From Akkermansiaceae bacterium (GTDB lineage Bacteria; Verrucomicrobiota; Verrucomicrobiia; Verrucomicrobiales; Akkermansiaceae): DNA of 43,331 nt. The position numbers and the translations under genes are program-made. Positions 22,731-32,998 of the stretch are shown in pieces (position 1 is the stretch's first letter; each line of letters opens with the position of its first letter). The DNA is taken from contig SUVJ01000013.1 of NCBI GenBank assembly GCA_015062045.1, positions 1 through 43,331 on the forward strand. Direction: 5' to 3'. Under the pieces are notes generated by a model that was not told where the DNA came from, did no database searches, and worked only from the letters and a program-made list of their open reading frames with translations.

Positions 22731-24272
22731 ATGAGTAACATCGTACAAGAACTCGAAGCACAAATCAAAAACGCCTCCACCGCGGCCGTCAGCGAAAACG
22801 TGGGCACCATCAAAGCCATAGGCGACGGCGTGGCTCGTATCGAAGGCCTCAGCAACGCCATGCTCAATGAAATGATTGAGTTTCCCGGCGGCGTTATGGG
22901 GCTGGCCATGAACTTGGAAGAGCATGAGGTGGGCGCAGTGCTCATCGGCAACGGCAACGGGCTCAAAGAGGGCGACACCTGCAAAACGACGGGCCGCCTG
23001 CTGCAAGTACCCGTGGGCCCCGGCTTGCTGGGTCGTGTTGTGGACACGCTCGGCAACCCGCTGGATGGCAAAGGCCCCATCACTGCAGCTGATTATTACC
23101 CGGTAGAAAAGATTGCATCCGGCATTATTTCTCGCCAAGGTGTGAACCAGCCTGTGCAGACCGGCATTTTGCCCATTGATGCAATGATTCCGATTGGCCG
23201 CGGCCAGCGCGAGCTTATCATCGGCGACCGCTCCACCGGCAAGACCGCCATTGCTACCGATACCATGATTTCCCAAGCTCGCCAGAACAAGCTGGCAGAG
23301 GAAGGTAAGCTGCCCGGTCACCGCCCGCTTTACAGCATCTATGTAGCCATCGGCCAGAAACGCGCCACCATCTCCCGCTTGGTTGCCAAACTTGAGGAAA
23401 GCGGGGCCATGCCCTACAGCATCATCGTGGTTGCCTCCGCTTCTGACAGTGCCGCCATGCAGTACCTTGCCCCCTATGCCGGTTGCGCCATGGGTGAGTA
23501 TTTCATGGACCAGGGGCAGGATGCCCTTATTGTATACGATGACCTCTCCAAGCACGCCGTGGCATACCGCCAGGTATCATTGATTCTGCGCCGTCCGTCC
23601 GGCCGTGAGGCATACCCCGGCGACGTATTCTACCTGCACAGCCGCTTGTTGGAGCGTGCCGCACGCATCAACGCAGAGGGTGGCCGCAAGGGTGGGTCTC
23701 TCACCGCCCTGCCCATCATTGAAACGCAGGCAGGCGACGTATCCGCCTACATTCCCACCAACGTGATTTCCATCACCGACGGTCAGATTTTCTTGGATAC
23801 CGACCTGTTCTACCAAGGTGTGCGCCCCGCTATTAACGTGGGTATCTCCGTGAGCCGTGTAGGCTCCTCTGCCCAAACCAAGATTGTGAAGAAACTGGCA
23901 GGCTCCGTGAAGCTCGACCTTGCCCAGTTCGAAGAATTGCAGGCATTCGCCCAGTTCGGTTCCGATTTGGATGCCAACACAAAAGCCAAGTTGGAGCGTG
24001 GCCGCCGCATTGTGGAGCTCTTCAAGCAAGGGCAATATGACCCCAAGAGCCTGAGCATTGAGGTGATAGACCTTTACGCCATTCAGAAGGGATATCTTGA
24101 CGATGTACCCGTCGACAAAGTACAGAAAGTGGTACGCGAGATGGAAGAAGACGCCCGCACCACCCGCCCCGACCTGCTGGCCGCCATTGAGGCTGAAAAA
24201 GCTCTTACCGACAGCATTGATGAGCAGCTCAAGCAGTTCATGACGGCATTCAAATCACGCATGACGAAGTAA
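22731..24272 (+). CDS. atpA: F1 ATP synthase subunit alpha
   Basis: Non-catalytic nucleotide-binding subunit, 513 aa as expected. '[11 protein letters not shown]' and '[14 protein letters not shown]' occur near the N-terminus. The P-loop reads '[10 protein letters not shown]' (Ser where most have Gln). '[21 protein letters not shown]' is shortened here to its core around residue 265-285. The Arg-finger region '[17 protein letters not shown]' is present near 360-380. It starts 47 nt after atpH. Confidence 0.97.
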   Translation: MSNIVQELEAQIKNASTAAVSENVGTIKAIGDGVARIEGLSNAMLNEMIEFPGGVMGLAMNLEEHEVGAVLIGNGNGLKEGDTCKTTGRLLQVPVGPGLLGRVVDTLGNPLDGKGPITAADYYPVEKIASGIISRQGVNQPVQTGILPIDAMIPIGRGQRELIIGDRSTGKTAIATDTMISQARQNKLAEEGKLPGHRPLYSIYVAIGQKRATISRLVAKLEESGAMPYSIIVVASASDSAAMQYLAPYAGCAMGEYFMDQGQDALIVYDDLSKHAVAYRQVSLILRRPSGREAYPGDVFYLHSRLLERAARINAEGGRKGGSLTALPIIETQAGDVSAYIPTNVISITDGQIFLDTDLFYQGVRPAINVGISVSRVGSSAQTKIVKKLAGSVKLDLAQFEELQAFAQFGSDLDANTKAKLERGRRIVELFKQGQYDPKSLSIEVIDLYAIQKGYLDDVPVDKVQKVVREMEEDARTTRPDLLAAIEAEKALTDSIDEQLKQFMTAFKSRMTK

Positions 24273-24282
24273 TCTCCCCACC

Positions 24283-25152
24283 ATGGCAAGTCTCAGAGAC
24301 ATCAAACGCCGCATTAAGTCGGTACGCAACACATCGCAAATCACTAAAGCGATGCAGATGGTTGCGTCCGCAAAAATGCGGCGTGCCCAAGAGCTGGCTC
24401 TCAAGGGGCGCACCTATATGAGTGCCCTTGCAAACGTGCTTAAGCACTTGCAGGATACTCTGGCAGACGGTGCAAGCTCCCCCTTGATGGAGCAGCGTGA
24501 AAAGGGCAAAAAACTCATCATAGTAGTGAGCACCGACCGCGGCCTGTGTGGCGGGCTCAACTCCAACCTTTTTAAGGAACTGTTGCTCAAGTGTGATGCA
24601 GATGCGGACTACCTGACCGTCGGCGTTAAGCTCAACTCCCAGCTCGTGCGCACAGGGCGCAATCTTGCAGCAACATTCTGCATCGGTGACACGGTGGAGG
24701 AGGCCGAGCTTAAGCCCATCTTCCAATTTATTCGCAAGGGCTTTACGGATGGCACCTACAACAGCGTAGAGGTTATCTATCAAAAGTTTGTCAACGTAAT
24801 GGTGCAACGGCCGGAAGTAATGCAATTGCTCCCGCTCTCTGCGCAGGATTTGCTCAACGTAGCCGCACAGGACGACGTTACGGACGATGATAACCCGAAC
24901 TTCTTGCTGGAGCCGGACCCCAAAACCCTGCTCAACTCCATTCTTCCGCTCTACTTCGGGCATCAGCTCGTGCAGATGATTTTGGAGGGTAAAGCCAGTG
25001 AGCAGTCTGCCCGCATGGTAGCCATGAAGGCGGCAACGGAAAACGCCAAGACCCTCATCGGCGAGCTTACGTTGGAATACAACAAAGCCCGCCAAACCCA
25101 AATCACCAACGAGCTTCTCGAAATCACCACGGCTATGAAAGCCATGGAGTAA
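24283..25152 (+). CDS. atpG: F1 ATP synthase subunit gamma
   Basis: Central rotor shaft, 289 aa. Typical ends: N-terminal 'SLRDIKRRIKSVRNTSQITK' with 'AMQMVASAKMRRAQ', the mid motif 'VSTDRGLCGGLNSNLFK', and the C-terminal coiled coil 'ARMVAMKAATENAKTLIGEL' ending 'RQTQITNELLEI'. It is 10 nt after atpA, with no separate promoter. Confidence 0.97.
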   Translation: MASLRDIKRRIKSVRNTSQITKAMQMVASAKMRRAQELALKGRTYMSALANVLKHLQDTLADGASSPLMEQREKGKKLIIVVSTDRGLCGGLNSNLFKELLLKCDADADYLTVGVKLNSQLVRTGRNLAATFCIGDTVEEAELKPIFQFIRKGFTDGTYNSVEVIYQKFVNVMVQRPEVMQLLPLSAQDLLNVAAQDDVTDDDNPNFLLEPDPKTLLNSILPLYFGHQLVQMILEGKASEQSARMVAMKAATENAKTLIGELTLEYNKARQTQITNELLEITTAMKAME

Positions 25153-25186
25153 CCCCTCACTTCCTCATCAACAATTTTCAAAATAA

Positions 25187-26608
<1,422 letters not shown>

Positions 26609-26614
26609 TAAACC

Positions 26615-27031
26615 ATGCCTTTGCATCTCAAAATCATCACCCCCATGCGCACCGCGGTTGATACCGAGGTGACCGGCGTGCTTGTACCCTCCGTACAAGG
26701 CGAGATGGAAGTTCTGCCCGGCCACGCCGACATTATTGCCGCCATGGACAACGGGGAGCTTGTTTACCGCACTGCCAATGGGGCGCCCAAAAGCGTATTC
26801 ATTGGTGGCGGATTCTTGCAGGTGAACAATGAGCAGGTTATGCTGGTAACCGATACCGTGCTTGAAGCAGATGAAATTGACGCCTCCTCTGTAGAGGCTG
26901 CCGTTGCCAAAGCTCAAGAGGCATACCGCAATCAGGCGTCCGTGCTCTCCCGCGAGGAGCAAACCCACCTTGCAGCAGGTATTGCCCGCCAACTCGCCAT
27001 GCTCGAGTACCGCCGCAAAAAACACCTGTAA
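26615..27031 (+). CDS. atpC: F1 ATP synthase subunit epsilon
   Basis: Rotor and regulatory subunit, 138 aa. The N-terminal beta sandwich has 'VPSVQGEMEVLPGHADIIAA' and 'FIGGGFLQVNNEQVMLVTDT'. The C-terminal two-helix region that can inhibit ATP hydrolysis follows, rich in Ala/Glu. It is the last gene of the operon, with a rho-independent terminator 33 nt downstream. Confidence 0.94.
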   Translation: MPLHLKIITPMRTAVDTEVTGVLVPSVQGEMEVLPGHADIIAAMDNGELVYRTANGAPKSVFIGGGFLQVNNEQVMLVTDTVLEADEIDASSVEAAVAKAQEAYRNQASVLSREEQTHLAAGIARQLAMLEYRRKKHL

Positions 27032-27063
27032 GCCATTCCCCTCCTCCCCGCTTTTTCTTCTCC

Positions 27064-27102
27064 ACCCTGCATGTGTACCCACACTTGCAGGGTGATTTTT
27101 TT
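27064..27102 (+). terminator. rho-independent terminator of the atp operon
   Basis: ACCCTGCA (27064-27071) pairs with TGCAGGGT (27086-27093), with a smaller TGTG/CACA pairing inside, then GA followed by seven T residues (27096-27102). Confidence 0.88.
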
Positions 27103-27158
27103 GAAAAAACATACTTTGTTGAAAGAAAAGCCGCGATTAGGGCGTACATATATATAGC

Positions 27159-28142
27159 ATGAAGCGATTTTCCATATTTGCCACCTTACTGTTCTGTACA
27201 ATGTCTTTATTGGCAGAGGAGAGAGAGCCGTTGCCGACAAAGACGGATGATATAGTACGATTCATGAAAAACAACAGCGGCATGAGTATTTTCACAGTCG
27301 CCATACACCACGAGCAAACAGAGGTAGCACCGCTTGACGAGCCGCAAACAGAAGATAAGGGGAAAATATGGGCAAATGTAACCCGAACCTATTACGGGGT
27401 GGTAGATGCCACAGACCACACCATAGATGCAGGCACCCCCGTATGCTATACGGAAACAACGCAGGAAAGGGTGGATAAACAAACACCACGGCTCACCGGC
27501 AGGCCCATAGAGGTAACAACTTTTCCGCTTTATATAAGTTATGCAGGGTTGGTGTACCCGGCACTTACCTATAACACACAAAGCAGCACACTTATTTTAG
27601 ATAACCGGGTTCAACGCATCCCCGAGCAGCACCGCGCCGCTTGGTATGCAGCCATGAAAAAATACCTGCACTTTTTTCAAGTATTACCATGCCCGCAGAC
27701 CAATACCCCCGCCATACCGTTAATACAAGCCGTGCGTCAAGGTAACGAGGCAACCGTACACACCCTGCTTAACACACAAGACAACATCAACGTAAGGGAC
27801 GCGTATGGAATGACGGCTCTGCATTGGGCTGTAGCAGAGAAACGTACACACTTGATTCCGTTACTGATATCGGCAGGTGCCGCAGTAAACTCCGCCATCA
27901 TCAAAACGCCCGATACAGAGACAAAGTGCTCGCTACACCCCGGTATGACAGCCCTGCACACAGCCGCAGAGGCAGCAGATGAAACAGCGGTGCGTTATTT
28001 GGTATACGGCGGGGCAAACCTGCATACAAAGGACAGCTTGGGGCGCACCCCCATAGAGTATCTTCCGCCCCGGGCAGCACATAGCTTACGCGCATTCATG
28101 CAGGAAATGCAGGCGCTGCCCGCCGTACCCGGCAGAGCTTAA
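27159..28142 (+). CDS. exported ankyrin-repeat protein, 327 aa
   Basis: A signal peptide ends near residue 19 ('MSLLAEERE'). An unassigned N-terminal domain of about 165 residues follows. The ankyrin repeats come next: 'IPLIQAVRQGNEATVHTLLN' (from about 190), 'RDAYGMTALHWAVAEKRTHL' and 'HPGMTALHTAAEAADETAVR' to 'DSLGRTPIEYL'. Such repeats bind proteins. The frame ends at 28142 in TAA, but a coding-like frame without a start codon continues at once in the +1 frame for 143 codons. The annotated protein may therefore be a truncated form of a longer one. No Shine-Dalgarno site. Confidence 0.85.
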   Translation: MKRFSIFATLLFCTMSLLAEEREPLPTKTDDIVRFMKNNSGMSIFTVAIHHEQTEVAPLDEPQTEDKGKIWANVTRTYYGVVDATDHTIDAGTPVCYTETTQERVDKQTPRLTGRPIEVTTFPLYISYAGLVYPALTYNTQSSTLILDNRVQRIPEQHRAAWYAAMKKYLHFFQVLPCPQTNTPAIPLIQAVRQGNEATVHTLLNTQDNINVRDAYGMTALHWAVAEKRTHLIPLLISAGAAVNSAIIKTPDTETKCSLHPGMTALHTAAEAADETAVRYLVYGGANLHTKDSLGRTPIEYLPPRAAHSLRAFMQEMQALPAVPGRA

Positions 28143-28572
28143 AAAGATTCGAGAATGGGCAAACCATGCCAAATACATACTACGCCACCGCCCGACGCAA
28201 ATAGAAACTGAGAAAGTCAAATATGGAGAAACACCCGATATACGCGTAACAGAAGTAACTTATGCTGAAATACATTTTGCCGACGGCAGCGTCAAGCAGC
28301 TCCCATTTGAAGCGAGAGGCTACCCGGAAACGGTAGAAGATACAAGTGAAGAGGCTTTAGCAGCCTACCAAGAACAATTAATGCAGGAATGCCGCACAAA
28401 AGATGAACTGGTGATTGTGTTTAATGATTATTCTGATTCCGAATCCGGCATCAGCCTGCAACCTCACCCGGAGTGCCGAGTGCACCTTCCCTATCACCCC
28501 ATACGTTGGCAGGCGGCAATGGAGTCCATGCGCCACGCCTACCAACAAGAGCAGGAGGAAGAAACTAATTGA
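28141..28572 (+). pseudogene. start-less coding remnant, probable +1-shifted tail of the ankyrin gene
   Basis: The frame is open for 143 codons ('KKIREWANHAKYILRHRPTQ' at its start, '[20 protein letters not shown]' at its end). It has no ATG, GTG or TTG until 28381, and a stop 28 codons before 28141. Composition and codon use look like real coding sequence: acidic, amphipathic, rich in Glu. Skipping one T at GCT-T-AAA-AAG (about 28138-28146) joins the ankyrin frame to this frame into one protein of about 470 aa. It is either a frameshift mutation, a sequencing error, programmed +1 shifting, or a gene that lost its start. An ATG-started 63-codon version (28381-28572) is possible. Confidence 0.5.
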
Positions 28573-28592
28573 AAGCAACGCGCCGCCAACAT

Positions 28593-30026
28593 ATGCCTGT
28601 TTTTGATAAAAAGCAGGTGTATAAGCGTCAGCTTTCATATATGAAAAGCTCCACAGATAAGGATAATATCAGCATATTCGGCTCGGCAGATGTTGCTAAA
28701 CCATTGCCGAGCAAGAGTTTTCCTGCACATGCTATGCATGCGGAACAAAGCTACCAGTTGATACGCGATGAGCTGATGCTGGATGGCAACGCCCGCCAAA
28801 ACCTGGCAACATTCTGCCAAACGTGGGATGATTCTTACGTACACAAAATCATGGATTTGTGTATCAGCAAAAACATGATTGACAAGGATGAATACCCGCA
28901 ATGTGCAGAAATTGAGCAACGTTGTGTGCGCATGATTGCCGACCTCTGGAACGCCCCGGATGCCGCCAACACCATCGGTTGCTCTACCATAGGCTCCAGC
29001 GAGGCCTGCATGTTGGGAGGCATGGCTGCGCTGCACCGCTGGCGTGCACGCCGTAAAAAAGAAAAAAAGCCCACAGACAAGCCCAACCTGGTGTGTGGCC
29101 CCGTCCAAATTTGTTGGCACAAGTTCTGCCGTTATTGGGATGTTGAGATTAGGGAGGTACCCATGGCCCCCGGACGCTACTGCATGAATGAGGAAGAAAT
29201 GCTTAAAAGGGTGGATGAAAACACCATTTGCGTGGTACCAACCTTTGGTGTAACCTACACCGGGCAATATGAATTCCCCGAGGCTATTTGCAAGGTACTG
29301 GATAAATTGGCCGCAAAAGGCGGGCCGGATGTCGATGTACACGTGGATGCTGCCAGCGGTGGTTTTTTGGCCCCCTTCACCGCACCGGAGATTCCGTTCG
29401 ATTTCCGTCTGAAGCGTGTAAAATCCATCAGCTCCAGCGGTCATAAATACGGGCTGGCCCCGGTGGGCTGTGGTTGGGTTATTTGGAGAACGGCGGAGGA
29501 CATGCCGAGCGAGCTGGCATTTGCCGTCAACTACTTAGGTGGCAGTGTGCCGACCATAGCCCTCAATTTCTCGCGCCCGGCAGGGCAAGTCATTGCCCAA
29601 TACTACACCTTTGTGCATTTGGGTAAAGAGGGTTACAAACGCGTACACCAAGCTGCTTACGATGTTGCAGCCTATCTGCATAAAAAAATCAACAAGCTGG
29701 GTAAGTTTGAGTTCATTGCCACCGGTAACCCGCAAACGGACATACCCGCCGTGTGCTTCTATATGAAAAAAGGATATGACCCCGGTTACAACCTCTATGA
29801 GCTGTCGGACCGCCTGCGTACCCGCGGCTGGCAGGTGCCGGCATTCAGCCTGCCTGCGGATGTGTCTGATGTAGTGGTTATGCGTGTGATGGTACGCCGC
29901 GGTGTTACCATGGATATGGCAGACCTGCTTTTACATGACATGGAGCGCAGTATGGAGTTTCTGAGCAAGCACCAACCGAGCACCCACACCAACGAGGCAG
30001 AGGCAGGCATGTTCAAACACACTTAA
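28593..30026 (+). CDS. gadB: glutamate decarboxylase
   Basis: A PLP enzyme converting glutamate to GABA and CO2 with uptake of a cytoplasmic proton; a classic acid-resistance enzyme. Near-full-length resemblance to E. coli GadA/B from memory: '[18 protein letters not shown]', '[14 protein letters not shown]', '[15 protein letters not shown]', '[16 protein letters not shown]', '[12 protein letters not shown]', and PLP lysine Lys285 in '[11 protein letters not shown]'. The terminal 'FKHT' also matches E. coli. I start at the ATG of 'MPVFDKKQV', which aligns with the E. coli start. An in-frame TTG at 28569 has an AGGAGG 10 nt upstream, a rare SD in this window, and is a real alternative. No gadC antiporter adjoins it. 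Confidence 0.96.
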   Translation: MPVFDKKQVYKRQLSYMKSSTDKDNISIFGSADVAKPLPSKSFPAHAMHAEQSYQLIRDELMLDGNARQNLATFCQTWDDSYVHKIMDLCISKNMIDKDEYPQCAEIEQRCVRMIADLWNAPDAANTIGCSTIGSSEACMLGGMAALHRWRARRKKEKKPTDKPNLVCGPVQICWHKFCRYWDVEIREVPMAPGRYCMNEEEMLKRVDENTICVVPTFGVTYTGQYEFPEAICKVLDKLAAKGGPDVDVHVDAASGGFLAPFTAPEIPFDFRLKRVKSISSSGHKYGLAPVGCGWVIWRTAEDMPSELAFAVNYLGGSVPTIALNFSRPAGQVIAQYYTFVHLGKEGYKRVHQAAYDVAAYLHKKINKLGKFEFIATGNPQTDIPAVCFYMKKGYDPGYNLYELSDRLRTRGWQVPAFSLPADVSDVVVMRVMVRRGVTMDMADLLLHDMERSMEFLSKHQPSTHTNEAEAGMFKHT

Positions 30027-30050
30027 TTTTATACAGTAAATCAACAGACG

Positions 30051-30087
30051 ATACACTGTGGCGGCGCATACGCGAGCTACAGTGTAT
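30051..30087. terminator. hairpin after gadB
   Basis: ATACACTGT (30051-30059) pairs with ACAGTGTAT (30079-30087) around a GC-rich loop, followed by TTCTAT. It sits 25 nt after the gadB stop and probably marks its transcript end. The short T-tract makes it a weak intrinsic terminator. Confidence 0.55.
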
Positions 30088-30125
30088 TTCTATACTCCGC
30101 AAAGCGAAAGGTGCATTATTTTTGC

Positions 30126-30154
30126 TTGCTATGAGGTACTGTAAATGATAGTAT
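30126..30154 (+). promoter_or_regulatory. promoter of the CPA2 antiporter gene
   Basis: TTGCTA (30126-30131), 17-nt spacer, TAGTAT (30149-30154). The ATG at 30169 follows 14 nt after the -10. A GTG start at 30157 would lie upstream of the predicted start site. Confidence 0.5.
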
Positions 30155-30168
30155 AAGTGGCTGTAAAT

Positions 30169-31875
30169 ATGGAACACGCACTGGTTATTGGTCTTTCTCT
30201 CGCCCTGGTACTGGGAATAGTGGCACACAGGCTCAAATTATCACCGCTGGTGGGGTATCTTGTAGCCGGCATACTGGCTGCCCAACCATGGTGGGGAGAA
30301 CCGGTGGATAGCCATATTGTGGAGGGTTTCTCGCACCTGGGAGTTATCTTGCTCTTGTTCGGTGTAGGCTTACAATTTCACTTGAAAGACTTGTTGGCCG
30401 TGCAAAAAGTGGCGGTTCCGGGGGCATTGATATGTATGGCTGTATCAACCGGCATGGGGGCACTGGTGTTTCACACCTTCGGCGGCACGCCGGACTGGGT
30501 GAGCAGCCTCATGTTCGGCTTATGTATCTGTGTATCCAGTACGGTTGTATTAACGCGAGTATTAAGTGACAGCAAGTTATTGCAAACACCCACCGGTCAC
30601 ACGGCTTTAGGCTGGTTGGTGGTGGAAGATATTTTCACCATTTTAATGTTGGTGTTGCTGCCGGTTATCATCAGCGGTAAAGAGCTGGGGCCCGCCATTA
30701 GCAGTGCCGCCATAAAACTGACACTATTGGTGCTTTGCGTGGCTTTTGTGGGGCGCAAAATAATTAAGCGGGTATTAACCTATGTGTCACGCAGTGCCTC
30801 CGGTGAGCTGTTTACCTTGGCGGTGCTGGTGTTTGCCTTGGGGTTCGCCGTATTGGCAGCAGAGGGGTTTGATGCCAGCATGGAGTTCGGGGCCTTCCTT
30901 TCCGGCATGGTCGTTGGGCAAAGCAAGTTTGCCGCCCGCGCCGCCAGCGATGCCTTGCCCATGAAAGATGCCTTTGCCGTGCTCTTCTTCGTATCCGTGG
31001 GTATGGGTTTTGATATAGGCGGCATGCTGGAGCATTGGCAGCTCACGCTCTGCACCTGCTTGGTGGCATTTTTTATAAAACCGCTGGCCGCGTTTATTGT
31101 TATCACCCTACTGGGCAAACCACTGCGTATGGCACTTAAAACGGCAGGTGCATTATCACAGATTGGTGAATTCTCCTTCATTCTGGCAACCTTGATTGCC
31201 TCTCAATACCACATGCTGCCGGAATATGCCGCCAATGTCATTACAGGTGTGGCCATTATCACCATCACCTTAAATGCGGCGTTATATCGATTCATCCCCA
31301 TGTTGGCCAATCACCTGGAGAAGAAAGAGATAGGCCGAAAACCAAAAGTAAAAGGCAGCGTACCCGAGCCCTCCAATGATAAACACCGCATCATTGTTGT
31401 GGGGTATGGCCCCTGTGGCAAGATTATGACCGATATTCTCACCAAATACAATTTGGAGGTTGTTGTGCTGGAGATGAATATCGACACCGTCAACAAACTG
31501 GAGAATAAAGGGATACCCGTATTGCACGGGGATGCCCGCCGCCGCAGTATTTTGCGCATGGCAGGGGCAGAACAAGCCAAAGCCATCATTATTACGGCGG
31601 CAGCTGCACCTTCTCATGATATTGCGGAAAGCGCCAAGGAGGTTAACCCGCATATCGTCGTCATGGCCCATACCACCTACATCAGCACGGCCCAGTTGTT
31701 GCGCCGCCAGGGTGCAGAAACGGTGTTCAGCGGCGAGGAGGAGGTTGCGCTGGGTATGGCATCTCACACCCTCAGAACCTTAGGTGCCACGGAAGAACAG
31801 GTGACCAGAGAACGATACGAAAATCGTCGACGCTTGGCCGGCGATTACGCAAAGGATATACCCAGCGGGGTATAA
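30169..31875 (+). CDS. CPA2-family monovalent cation:proton antiporter (YbaL/KefB-like) with TrkA-N domain
   Basis: It exchanges K+ or Na+ for H+ across the inner membrane. About a dozen hydrophobic segments fill residues 1-385, including the CPA2-type 'GVILLLFGVGLQFHLKDL' and 'GAFLSGMVVGQSKFA'. A cytoplasmic RCK/TrkA-N Rossmann domain follows, with 'IVVGYGPCGKIM' as the G-x-G-x-x-G nucleotide motif, 'HGDARRRSIL' and 'AKAIIITAAA'. No glutathione-binding partner gene (kefF/kefG) adjoins, although a flavodoxin-fold oxidoreductase lies 9 kb away. Its position after gadB suggests, by context, a share in pH or ion homeostasis. The 568-aa form starting at MEHALV is chosen because of the promoter. 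Confidence 0.9.
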   Translation: MEHALVIGLSLALVLGIVAHRLKLSPLVGYLVAGILAAQPWWGEPVDSHIVEGFSHLGVILLLFGVGLQFHLKDLLAVQKVAVPGALICMAVSTGMGALVFHTFGGTPDWVSSLMFGLCICVSSTVVLTRVLSDSKLLQTPTGHTALGWLVVEDIFTILMLVLLPVIISGKELGPAISSAAIKLTLLVLCVAFVGRKIIKRVLTYVSRSASGELFTLAVLVFALGFAVLAAEGFDASMEFGAFLSGMVVGQSKFAARAASDALPMKDAFAVLFFVSVGMGFDIGGMLEHWQLTLCTCLVAFFIKPLAAFIVITLLGKPLRMALKTAGALSQIGEFSFILATLIASQYHMLPEYAANVITGVAIITITLNAALYRFIPMLANHLEKKEIGRKPKVKGSVPEPSNDKHRIIVVGYGPCGKIMTDILTKYNLEVVVLEMNIDTVNKLENKGIPVLHGDARRRSILRMAGAEQAKAIIITAAAAPSHDIAESAKEVNPHIVVMAHTTYISTAQLLRRQGAETVFSGEEEVALGMASHTLRTLGATEEQVTRERYENRRRLAGDYAKDIPSGV

Positions 31876-31884
31876 ACGGCAACA

Positions 31885-32934
31885 TTATTTGCCCTCTTTC
31901 TTCTTTAACGGTACTGCGTGGAACGGCTCCGGGCGCTTGCCCTTGAACGCCGGATTCATGGAGGCAATGTGGTCATTACTGATAAAGAAGGTAAACGAGC
32001 CGCCGTTGGCATTATCCGAGGCATCCAGAATGTGGTCGAACACGCACACACCTGTGTTACCGGGGGTCTCGGGGGCTACAAAGAGGCCAATACCCATTGT
32101 CGGGCGTTTGAGCCCTTCGCGATTCTTAATCTTGTAAGTAATGGTATTTTGCCCACGCTTGAGCCCGCCGGAGATTACATCTGCACGGCGTTCATCATCA
32201 AACTCATGAACAGAAATACCGTTGATTGTCATCTCTATTTGGCGCCCGGGGCAATCCACAAACACCTTACCAATGAGCTCCGGGGCACGGCAGGCTAACG
32301 GTACACCGGGTATGCGGTCATACGGCATGAAGCCATCCTGCTCTTTAAGCAGCTCCAAATCCCTGTTGTAAAGTCGCTTGCGTACATCCGGCAACTGAGA
32401 GAGGTCAAAAAAGCGAGTCTGATCGAGCTTCCATTTTCCCTGCTCCAGCACCAACTCCAGCACAAAAGCATTTTCACGGGGCTTGGCATCCCCCAGCTGT
32501 AATTTACCCACATAGGTGCATGCCATGGTATTACCTTTACATCCTAACAGAGAGCCGACATACACAAAATTGTCAATGTTGGGAGCCTCTTGCGTTTCCC
32601 TGAAAAAGTCCCTGGGGAATTGCCCCCGCTGAGAGATAATTAAATTGCGCACTTTCATTTGGCGGGACCGGCAGGTACTGGCTCGCCATGCCTGCTCGTT
32701 ACCGCGAATCATGCTCAAGCGCCACGTGTTGTATACGGTTTCTGCAACCTCCCGCGCCTTTTGTTGGTCCGGCACAATAATATCTGCCTTTTTTGCAGGT
32801 GGGGTGGCCTCTGCTGCCTTTTTTTGTTCGGCTCTGCGCTTAAGCTCGGCCTCAATGGCAGAAGGTGTTGCCGCGCTTACAACACTACCGAACAGAACCG
32901 CCAAAGCGGCAGATTGAAAAAAAATGGCTCTCAT
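31885..32934 (-). CDS. exported protein of unknown function, 349 aa
   Basis: A signal peptide covers about residues 1-22 ('MRAIFFQSAALAVLFGSVVSA'-type). A Lys/Glu/Ala-rich helix then leads to an NTF2-like or lumazine-like segment ('AETVYNTWRLSMIRGNEQAW'), and a C-terminal beta-rich region ('FVDCPGRQIEMTINGISVHEF') that resembles a carbohydrate-binding or jelly-roll fold by eye only. Function is unknown. The longer frame starting at 32949 is rejected because that ATG lies inside the -10 box. It converges on the antiporter gene with only 9 nt between the stops, and is divergent from the hydrolase gene with overlapping promoters. Confidence 0.8.
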   Translation of the reverse strand: MRAIFFQSAALAVLFGSVVSAATPSAIEAELKRRAEQKKAAEATPPAKKADIIVPDQQKAREVAETVYNTWRLSMIRGNEQAWRASTCRSRQMKVRNLIISQRGQFPRDFFRETQEAPNIDNFVYVGSLLGCKGNTMACTYVGKLQLGDAKPRENAFVLELVLEQGKWKLDQTRFFDLSQLPDVRKRLYNRDLELLKEQDGFMPYDRIPGVPLACRAPELIGKVFVDCPGRQIEMTINGISVHEFDDERRADVISGGLKRGQNTITYKIKNREGLKRPTMGIGLFVAPETPGNTGVCVFDHILDASDNANGGSFTFFISNDHIASMNPAFKGKRPEPFHAVPLKKKEGK

Positions 32935-32944
32935 AACTGACGAT

Positions 32945-32973
32945 AACATACATCAGACTTGCTTTTTTTGCAA
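32945..32973 (-). promoter_or_regulatory. promoter of the 349-aa exported protein
   Basis: TTGCAA (32968-32973), 17-nt spacer, TATGTT (32945-32950), 10 nt to the ATG. It overlaps the divergent promoter at 32959-32987, so the two cannot be occupied together. Confidence 0.5.
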
Positions 32974-32987
32974 GAAAATAGCATACT
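32959..32987 (+). promoter_or_regulatory. promoter of the alpha/beta hydrolase
   Basis: TTGCTT (32959-32964), 17-nt spacer, CATACT (32982-32987), 11 nt to the ATG at 32999. Overlaps the opposite promoter. Confidence 0.5.
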
Positions 32988-32998
32988 AGGGGTCGGTT

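Noticed and set aside
28138..28147. Classical -1 programmed frameshift at the A-rich site after the ankyrin gene
   Set aside because: The A-run lies after the stop codon and the needed shift is +1; no stimulatory hairpin or internal SD is seen. A +1 event or mutation remains open and is listed as a finding.
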